A DNA stretch of 64,000 nucleotides from Amoebidium appalachense (taxonomy: Eukaryota > Ichthyosporea): NCBI GenBank assembly GCA_963693365.1, contig CAVNZM010000016.1, positions 7,378,001 through 7,442,000 on the forward strand. The letters run 5' to 3'. Below the pieces are notes generated by a model. The model saw nothing but the letters and a program-made list of their open reading frames with translations, had not been told where the DNA came from and did not search any database. The translations under genes and the position numbers were made by a program. Below, piece by piece: positions 56,283-64,000 of this stretch. Every line of letters starts with the position of its first letter. Positions within the stretch are counted from its first letter, which is position 1.

Positions 56283-56784
56283 GGCGGGGCGCCCAGGGGG
56301 GGGGGGGGGGGGGGGGGTGCTGTTTGGGATTTTTGTTTTTTTGGGATGGGGCCTCGCAGCAGGGGTCTAATTTTTGGCACATTTGAACGAGGTGGTTGGG
56401 TTGGAAGGAGGAGAGAAGTATGCCGGCAATGGTGGGTGTGTTGGCTATGGAGTGGGGATGGAGGGGCTCTGAATTACGTCTTTCAAAATGGGTCTATGAG
56501 ATGCAGTGGTAGAAGATGGGGGGGTCATGCGAGGGTGTGTGTGAGTTTTGTGGGCATACACATGCCACTTTCCCTATCAGACTTGATGTGTGTTTTTGCT
56601 GATGGCGGGGCTTTTACAGGACAAGGCACCCTACAACAAGGGGGCATACAAGTTCATTATCGAGTTCCCAGACAAATACCCGTTCAAGCCCCCAAAGGTA
56701 GAACACCTGGAACACTGTGTTCTTGCTTGTGTTTCTTCTTTGGAGTAACAGCATGCATGCACACACAATGGTTTGGGTCGTCTG

Positions 56785-56849
<65 letters not shown>

Positions 56850-57271
56850 GCCGTGACTACTTTCATTGCCAAATTCCAGCCTTAGGCAACCACGACTGGG
56901 CTGTAACATACACCCTCTAGGGGCATGTGTGCCTGTGTTTGTTCTTTCTGATCTAGGCATAATGAAGCAGTTGTTGCCAATAGCCTCAATGGTATGTTTG
57001 TCACCTATCTCGCAAGGCATTGCTCTCCCCCCATCGGTCCGGTTTGGTCCGGTCCACGACCCTTGCCGGTCCGGTCCCGGTCCCGAACCGGTTTTTTTCA
57101 AGGCTTTTCGGCCCGTCACCCACCGGGTGGCTTACGTAAGTGGGGTGGTGCGGTGGTGCTGGCCATGGGAGCATCACATGTACACATCGCATGTGTCACC
57201 ATCGCAACTACTATTAGTTGTAGCTACAACACTGTGTGTGTGTGTGTGGTGGTGGTGGTGGTGGTGGTGGT

Positions 57272-57314
<43 letters not shown>

Positions 57315-57544
57315 CTGTTGGCAGTCTTCCGGGGGGATTAGTTACGGCCATCTCAACTGGTGGTGCTGCATGCTCCAATCGAAAGAAGCCTTCTGAGGCT
57401 CCTAGGCAGGCACCGGGCCAGCCCTCGTGGAAACCGCCCTCCCCTCCCTTCCCACCCCCTTCTCCCTCATATATATACACAATAACATAAAGCTTTTTAT
57501 TCTAGAAACACCCCTCTTGTGTGTGTGTATGTAATATATATATA

Positions 57545-57623
<79 letters not shown>

Positions 57624-58652
57624 TGTGTGTGTAAAAAATCCCCCGTTTGAACCGGTCTTCGATCTTGAGGACCGGTCCGGTTGGGTCCGACCCCGGACCG
57701 TCGGTTCGGTCCGAACCGGCAATGCCTTGGAAGATAGTGGGAATATGGATTATCCCAATGTGCCTATTGGTCAGTGTATCTACCAGTGCGTTTGTCTGGG
57801 TGGTGCTCAGGTAGGCCTTGTGCCCTCCCAGTGTATGCACCGAACATCATAAATTTTGTTCCACCCCATATAGTATATCCAATGAGCGGTATATCCACAA
57901 CGTGCCAACACTCACTTTTATACACAGGTCGTATTCAAGACGCGCATGTACCACCCCAACATCGACAAGGACGGCAACATTTGCATGGGCCTACTCAAGC
58001 AGGATGCTTGGAAGCCCGCCACAAAGGTGGTCCAGAGTACGTGCAACCCTGCATGCTGTGTCTGTGCACACCTTGTGCACGTGCTTGGGCCTGTCTCTGC
58101 ACACGTGTGTCTATCTGTAACCATGCCCCCGCACGATCCACTTCTTCAACTTGCTCTTGCATGCTCTCCTCGATAGACACGTATGCTCTCTTGCCCTGCA
58201 CGTGCATGGCCTCTTGTGGTGATCTCTTTTGATCGTTCCTACGTACACACATTTATACTCCTTTCGTCGTTTTATATATTCTCTCTTACCTTTGCATTTT
58301 CAAGCAGACACTTACATGCCCTCTTACCTCTTATGGGTATACTACCACCTGGGTGCCGCCTTGTTTATGCCCAAGTGCCAGCACATGCATGAGTGCAAGC
58401 ACGGTCGTGTCTGTATGTGGGCCCAGGCAGATTTTTGGTGTTTGTGTACAAGGCTTGCACCTGCACACGTGCATCCCTGCGCACAGCACAAACATACGGT
58501 TTTTATGTAACCCACCGCTTCCACGTACTCATTACGTGTATCCAACCTTATGTTCCCAACCGACCCGCGTGCATACACGCACACACGCCTTCTTGCATGC
58601 ACACATTCGCACACGCACAGTCACGCACACGCACACGCACACACACACACAC

Positions 58653-58688
<36 letters not shown>

Positions 58689-58860
58689 GCGCGCACACAC
58701 ACACACAGTCCTGGAGTCGCTAGCCAACCTGATCGACGAGCCCAACCCGTCTGACCCCCTAGACACGGAGATAGCCGAGATATACACGCAGGACAACAAG
58801 AAATTCATGAAGAATGCAGAGGACCACATCAAGAAGCACAGTGAGAAGCGGCCCAAGTAA
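53524..58860 (+). CDS. UBE2L3: Ubiquitin-conjugating enzyme E2, UBE2L3-like, 153 aa
   Basis: E2 enzyme that accepts ubiquitin from E1 as a thioester and passes it to E3 ligases. Five exons: 53,524-53,550, 56,004-56,099, 56,620-56,697, 57,928-58,036, 58,709-58,860, all GT-AG and in frame. The 9-codon first exon gives MSAVKRIAK. The UBC fold shows YPFKPPK (Phe63, the E3-contact position in UBE2L3), HPN at 76-78 and catalytic Cys86 in [17 protein letters not shown]. The end, [20 protein letters not shown], matches the UBE2L3 C-terminus style. The residues after Cys86 differ from animal UBE2L3 as I recall it, so HECT/RBR-only specificity should not be assumed. Introns 1, 2 and 4 carry long GT, CA, G and C runs; intron 3 holds an inverted-repeat pair. 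Confidence 0.95.
53551..54000. repeat. GT-rich block at start of E2 intron 1
   Basis: The donor GTGTGTGCGTG is followed by (GTGTGC)n, (GTGC)n and pure (GT)n cores at about 53,617-53,688 and 53,918-53,988. The donor itself is the first unit of the repeat. Confidence 0.9.
55198..55370 (+). mobile_element. Dispersed element, subfamily 2, copy I
   Basis: AATAGGTCGAAACTCGGGTA through TTTTTGACGCATTCAAAACC and a C-rich tail. It is the plus-strand counterpart of copy H (51,213) and lies in E2 intron 1, sense orientation. Confidence 0.8.
55635..55848. repeat. (CA)n, (TA)n and (CA)n cluster in E2 intron 1
   Basis: (CA)n at 55,635-55,684, (TA)n at about 55,770-55,805 running directly into (CA)n to 55,847. 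Confidence 0.9.
57010..57735. repeat. Inverted GGTCCGGT-rich pair in E2 intron 3 (foldback-like)
   Basis: 57,010-57,120 begins GCAAGGCATTGC and is full of CCGGTCCGGTCCC. The reverse complement of 57,640-57,735 begins CCAAGGCATTGCCGGTTCGG and has the same motif set. Between them are a G run (57,272-57,313) and (GT)n (57,548-57,620). This looks like an element with imperfect inverted termini or an old inverted duplication. Confidence 0.6.
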
Positions 58861-60202
58861 TCACACCCGGCTGGTACACATTTCGTGCACGTCACATGAG
58901 ACACACAACACGCATATGCACAAGCAGATATACACAAGCACACGTGTATGCTCTCACACACCAGCAAATTCTCGCGTAGTTAGATTAGACCATTTCCACG
59001 CACCATATATGGCCATGTCCATATATAGACATACCATGTGCAGGCAGTGGCGGGCCCACATGCCAGTGCCCAGTGACCCTGCCAGGCTGGTCTTGGCGGC
59101 AATGCATGTGCACACTTTCTGTGAAAGTGTGCATGGGTGTTCTCTGAATGGGGGGATTGGCCATGGTGTTGTCTGGCTGAAATGTACAGGGGTCCCTCGC
59201 ATATTCACACATTCGCGCGTGTATTGATAACTGCCCTGAATCCCCCAAAACTCATAAATGTGGCGCGAGATGATGTGTGTATTAAACGTTTACAGCGGAT
59301 TTACGATTTTCCAGTTTCGACATTTAAATATTTAGGCCACGTAAAATCCCGTTACAGACATAGGACTGCATGTGGTTCTACATATAGTAAAAATCAATAA
59401 ATTCACACTAAATATGGGCATTTTGGTAGGATGAGGCTCCATTTCCCGTAGTTACTAGTTACATACTGTTACACACATATGGAAACGGGGTCTAATATTC
59501 CCGGGGGCGCAGGTACGGACATACGATCGCCCCCCTCTTAGAAGTGTTGGGGGATCCCTGCCCTCCATGCATGCACAATCTAAATGGTTATATAAATACA
59601 TACACACCACCGTACCATATATGATACTTCATAATTACTCTCACACATTACCGTAATATATATCAATATACTTTGGCCAAACACGGAAGCCCCTGTATAT
59701 GCACACTATGTACATGTGCACAGTGTTCTGGCTAATTCCTACTTTTTTTTTTTTTTTTAATAAAAACATTTTTTTTTGGCGCGCCAAAACTTCTTAATTA
59801 AATATTTGGCTAATCGCGCTAATCGCGCAATAATTATTGGTCCATGCATAATATTTTCGGCTTTGCGGTATTCCTACTTTGATTAGGACGACCGGACCAA
59901 AAATCGATATCGCATGTTTGGTCTGCGGCCTGACTGCTCCCCCCCGGCCCCCTCCCCCCACACCAACAATGAACACCCACCCACCCACCCACCCCTACAC
60001 GTGTGCATGCTGTTGCAGGGCCATGGGGTGTGGCTGATGATGGCATGCCTCCTGCTGGCACCAATGGAACACGCAACTACTGGAGAGTGGCAGGCGCACA
60101 CTAAAGTTGTGGGTGTGTGCAAATCATATGTGCAAACGTGGTTTTTTTTGCTTTTCTTTTTTTTTTTAAGTGTGTGTGGGGGGGGGGGGGGGGGGGGCGG
60201 GG
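58861..60202. other. Intergenic between convergent E2 and RPS10
   Basis: No gene seen. AT-rich DNA at 59,260-59,880 with a T run (59,741-59,758). A C-rich block lies at 59,938-59,993. Confidence 0.5.
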
Positions 60203-60386
60203 GTTTGAATGCGGAACACGGTACGAAGTACGCATACACGACGAGAAGCATGGTGCAGGACACATGCAAAGGCAAACATTCAAGTATGCAACATCAGCCA
60301 TGCGCACAGTATGCGTCATAAGCAGAGCCCATCCTCAGGGAGGGCCCAAGTCATCAATTGCGTCTGAGTTTCAACCCTTAGGCCGG
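60178..60386 (-). mobile_element. Dispersed poly-C-tailed element, full-length copy J
   Basis: On the minus strand from CGGCCTAAGGGTTGAAACTC to CGCATTCAAAC and a C run (60,203-60,178). Almost identical to copy B at 2091. It lies 350 bp downstream of the RPS10 stop, in the same orientation as that gene. Confidence 0.8.
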
Positions 60387-60700
60387 GGGGGGGGGGGGGG
60401 GAAGATGTGGAGGAGGGTCGGTCCACCCTCAACCGTCGAGATTTGGCATGTGCATTGAATTGAGATATGGAAGTCTGAATGGCAGCAACAACACACGCAC
60501 ACGGTCAGTGGAGGAGTGCAAAACACGTGCAAAATGGAGGTGTGGGCCTTGCACGCAATCGTGTATGTGTGTTGGATGAAGGGGAGCAGGTGGTCATAAT
60601 GGGTGTTTCATGTGTGCCATGGGGGTAATTGTGTGTGCGTGTGTGGGTGCAGTTGTGCATCTTGTGACAGCCGGCCAGATAACTGCCCCCCGGGGGGCTA

Positions 60701-60706
60701 TTTATT
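60701..60706 (-). terminator. Polyadenylation signal AATAAA for RPS10
   Basis: Minus strand GAATGAATAAATAG, about 36 bp after the RPS10 stop. Confidence 0.65.
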
Positions 60707-60741
60707 CATTCGTGCCGGGGGCCAGCCACCTTTTGAGGCGC

Positions 60742-63100
60742 CTATTGCTGCTCCTCGCTGGCACCACCAAAGCCACCCGACGGCTGGCTGCCGAAGCCAC
60801 GGCCACGGCCATAGCCACCGCGCTGCAACAAAACACGTTAGTGCCCTGCAGATACACTGGGCAAGAACATGAAAAATAAAAATGAGGCAATCCTCCGAGG
60901 CCACCGTTTTCTGTGGCCAAAACTGTATTCCCTTGTATCTACTGTTCTAATCTACAGCATATTGTAGAGATCGTAGTCATGCAGACAGCATCCCAGATAA
61001 CTGCTGCCTGCCAAAGCTTCAGGCGACCGGCCATGCAGGGTACCAAGATAAGCCTTTCATAATTAGCCACCTGCCACAAAATCCACCTAACAATTTGCTA
61101 ATATTAGTTAAGGACCATCAGACACCTTGCTCCCCCCCCCCCCCTCCCCCCCCCCCACACACACCCCTCCCCCCTCCCCCCCCCCACACACACCACCACC
61201 ACCATGCACCCACGGGGCAACTTACGAACTCGGGCTTGAAGTCAGCGCCAGCGCCGACCTTCTTCTCGGCAGCGTCGGTGCGGCGGTACTCCCCACGGTC
61301 ACCGCGGTCGGGGCGGGGGCCACGGTCGCTGCGGCCACCGGGCAGGCGGGAGGCAGGGCGGGCAGCAGCCTGCTTCTTGAGGGTGTTGGGCACGATCTCC
61401 TCGGTCAGAGACAGGTACGTGCGCAGGTACTTGATGCCCTCGTCGTTGAGGTACCTGTAATTGCATGGGGGTTAGACGTATGCGTAGGTGTTGGAAATAT
61501 GGCGACCTATTGATGTCGGGAGCGTAAAGGTGATATGGTGCCTTTGTCATTAAGCGCCGTGCCTGCTTTTGCCTATACGTGGTGCTGTCAATATTAAAAT
61601 GCATGTGAATATTTGATCTGCTTGTGTCTTGTGCACATTCGTGATTGCTAAACCTCCAACCCCTGGGCACTCCTCCCCAGGTCCCTCCTTCCCTCTGCTC
61701 TAGAGCCGCCATATTGCCGCCGAGATGACACCTGACACTTGGACTTGCACATGTCCTTTCCATCCCCTGCAAGGCCACAGGCAGGCAGGTACACCCCGTG
61801 TGCGCTGTGATGCACAAAACTCTGCTCCGGCCGTCCACACACCCACCCTCCTGTCCCAACCACCGGCCACCCTCCAGCCGCCACCGCAGGACCACCACTT
61901 AACCATTACGTACGCACCAGTGGAAGTGGCGCCAGGCACAGCGCTCTTAGTCACATAGCCCAGCCCTAACCCTGAACCCCTCTACGCACCAGTAGACATA
62001 GCCCCAGCCTAACCCTGAACCTCTCTCCCACCAGTAGAAGTGACATAGCCCCAGCCTAACCCTGAAACCCTATACGCACCAGTAGAAGTGACATAGCCCC
62101 AGCCTAACCCTTAACCCCTATACACACCAGCAGACATAGCTCCAGCCTAACCCTGAACCCCTATACGCACCAGTAGAAGTGACATAGCCCCAGCCTAACC
62201 CTTAACCCCAGTAGACATAACTCTTCGCCCCCATACGCACCAGTAGAAGTGGCGCCAGGCAAAACGCTCAGTGACATAGCCCTGGGACTTGAGGCTCTGG
62301 CAGGCCTTGATCACGTGCAGGTTCTTGGCCTTGATGTACTGCACCCACACGGTCAGCACACACCACGTGCACACAGCCACCACACCGCGCATGTGCATAC
62401 ACACACCACACAACACGTGCACACACCCCAAGGCACCCCCCCGCCCCATCACCCTCCCCACACACAAACACACCCGTGCACCATCCACCCACACCCCAAA
62501 CCACACACCCATGCCCACCCCGAAATCCCAAGCACCCACACACCACAGCCACCCACACCACGTCACACTGTTGTTGGCACCCTGCTACTCAAAGGTATCA
62601 TCCCATAACCCGCACGTATGCAGCGACACACGGGCCCCCAGCTGTGCCCACACAGCACCAGCCACCACACGTTGGCCACCCACACTAGCGCTACACACGA
62701 GCATCACCCGCACACCATCAGTCTACTCCTTGCTACACCCTGCTGCCCGTGATGCACATCAACATGCATCCATTGCGTCCGCAAAACCACCACTGCATAC
62801 CAACACCGAAGACCCTCTCCCCTCCGTTCTTGTGTTCTGCGTGGCTCCCATTCCCAACCCTTGGCAACTACCGGCAACAATACCCCTGTCATCTGCTGGA
62901 GTTCACGATGACGCTGAACCCCTCCACCCCGCTCACCCGCCCCCCTCCCTCCCGGACTAAAAAAAAAAAAAAAAAGGAAAGAAAGTCAGGCAGAGACGTA
63001 CGGCATGCTCGGGGGCATTGAAATCCTTCTTGGCCACCACCACACCCTCGGTGAAGAGGTTCTCGAAGATGAGGCGCCGTGTCTTCTGTGGGATCAGCAT
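60742..63100 (-). CDS. RPS10: 40S ribosomal protein S10 (eS10), 168 aa
   Basis: Small-subunit ribosomal protein. Four exons on the minus strand: 63,100-63,002, 62,338-62,241, 61,454-61,226, 60,822-60,742, with phases 0, 2, 0 and GT-AG ends. Signatures in order: [87 protein letters not shown], then a basic, Arg-rich linker and the Gly/Arg-rich tail [12 protein letters not shown] ending SEEQQ. Length is close to the family's 165. Intron 2 contains a tandem array copied from the exon 2 end and its donor site. AATAAA follows the stop by 36 bp. Confidence 0.96.
61905..62240 (-). repeat. Tandem copies of the exon 2 end and 5' splice site in RPS10 intron 2
   Basis: About six units of roughly 48 bp, each with CACTTCTACTGGTGCGTA or a variant (sense strand), linked by GGGTTAGGCTGGGGCTATGT. 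The authentic junction is TTCTACTG|GTGCGTATGG at 62,241/62,240. The most distal copy (61,909-61,962) also includes GGCTATGTGAC and GCCTGGCGCCACTTCCACTG from the exon body. Confidence 0.9.
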
Positions 63101-64000
63101 CCTGGCGGTCGGATGTGCACTGCGGGGATGCAACGTCAGACAAGGCCCACAACAAGCAGGCCCCCTGTGTCCCTGCCTGCTGCTATCCCGATAGCATCTC
63201 TCTGTGTTGTCGCGATAGTCTTGGATAATGTGCCCACAGCCCCCTCCTCCATGAACAGTACACCACGCATCTGTCAGGATTCTGCGACAGCGGTTGTCTG
63301 TATACGAATGACGTCGAAGGTGAAGCTTGTGTCATGGAAGCCACCAAATCATAAAATAACATGCCGAGTGGGTGCTGATGTTTGTGAGACGGAGAATGCA
63401 TGTGTGCATCAGGGTGAGCTGTTATAAATCTAGGCGGAGTGGATAAGCGAGTTTCTAATGCTATGCAACTCACGTCTATGCAAAAATCGTGGTGATCCGG
63501 TGTGTGGTTCTTGTATGTGTGATTCCAGATGTGCGCGTCTGGTGTCTTCGGTGCGCATTTGTGTGTGGTGCATATGTATGTGAGTGTGCGTGAGGACATG
63601 GGCATGTGGATGTACGTGCACGTATGGCCTATGTGTATACGTGTTGATGGTTGTGTGTTGTGAATGAGAAGGTGACGTGTTCGTGTATGGGTGTAGTGTT
63701 TGCTGCAACACAGCTATGTGTCTGTGTGCGCTGCAGCATGCAAGCTATCGCTGCTGCTCGAGGCATCCACTTCAAGGTCCCAAGGCTGTGGTGTTTCTGC
63801 TGCCGTCTGCTCTGTTTCTGCCTGTCTGCGGTGCCGACTACCTAAGAAGGCGTACTTGTCCCCTTGCATTACTCAAAACTAGACTACGAACTTTTCGACT
63901 CTAGCTTGTTCCAAGGCATCCTTCGAATCGGCCAATCTTGATATTGGCGGCCGGCTGACATCGCTACACAAAGCTTCACTATGAAGGAAGGCCTCATGCC
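63101..64000. other. Region upstream of RPS10 to the window edge
   Basis: No gene is supported. The RPS10 5' UTR and promoter should lie here; no TATA is evident. GT-rich but non-repetitive DNA at 63,480-63,700. CCAAT at about 63,930 (GGCCAATCTTG). Confidence 0.5.

Noticed and set aside
59775-59805. Adjacent AscI (GGCGCGCC) and PacI (TTAATTAA) sites suggesting vector
   Set aside because: The surrounding sequence is AT-rich genomic DNA without recognisable vector backbone or polylinker, so chance is more likely.
59900-60200. Possible gene between the E2 and RPS10 (MFGLRPDC... frame)
   Set aside because: The frame consists of a C-rich tract and dispersed-element sequence and has no family resemblance.
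61960-62220. Telomere-like CCTAACCCTGAACCC strings
   Set aside because: They are part of the 48-bp RPS10 intron repeat and do not form a continuous hexamer or heptamer array.

Overview
The window is nuclear DNA of an intron-bearing eukaryote, most likely a unicellular protist. It has eukaryote-type ribosomal proteins, a eukaryotic PheRS beta chain, an RNA polymerase III subunit, ELOF1, a UBE2L3-type E2, GT-AG introns, TATA and CCAAT boxes and AATAAA signals, all read with the standard code. I cannot place the lineage from sequence alone. The non-coding DNA is extraordinary: poly-G/poly-C runs (up to 79 nt), long (CA)n/(GT)n, (TC)n and many minisatellites.

Layout. 1-7,871: C-terminal 369 residues of cytosolic phenylalanyl-tRNA synthetase beta (FARSB, +, ten exons in the window, 5' end outside it). 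9,264-10,235: an intronless nitrilase-superfamily amidase (+). 11,759-15,292: ELOF1 (-, three exons). 16,340-17,530: an intronless Delta-12-type fatty acid desaturase (-) with a perfect hairpin just after its stop. 19,000-19,845: a membrane protein starting MCWS (+). 20,000-36,000: mostly gene-poor DNA with simple repeats, a small TATA-driven gene (27,093-27,320, -) and a 37-copy 48-bp minisatellite. 36,240-38,700: a non-LTR retrotransposon 3' fragment facing a decayed pectin-acetylesterase/Notum-like pseudogene. 40,428-42,253: a secreted class 3 lipase (+). 44,177-46,197: RPL31 (+). 47,389-52,537: RNA polymerase III subunit RPC7/Rpc31 (-). 53,524-58,860: a UBE2L3-like E2 (+). 60,742-63,100: RPS10 (-).

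The genes do not form a pathway or operon; this is ordinary eukaryotic gene order with two classes of gene. Housekeeping information-processing genes (FARSB, ELOF1, RPL31, RPC7, E2, RPS10) have several introns, often swollen with microsatellites. Amidase, desaturase, MCWS protein and lipase have zero or one intron and sit in repeat-poor DNA.

The most interesting signal is a dispersed element of about 180 bp (at least ten copies) that starts near GGTCGAAACTC and ends in CATTCAAA plus a poly-C or C-run/(CA)n tail. Every copy inside a gene is in an intron and in the sense orientation of that gene, and in FARSB its tail is the polypyrimidine tract of a 3' splice site. This may explain why introns here so often end in C-run/(CA)n. 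Also notable are an array of duplicated 5' splice sites in RPS10 intron 2, a 57/58-matched hairpin at 15,977-16,127, and a shared 3' tail with a hairpin that marks copies of the retrotransposon. Exon boundaries were derived by hand from splice sites and reading-frame continuity; homopolymer lengths may contain assembly error.
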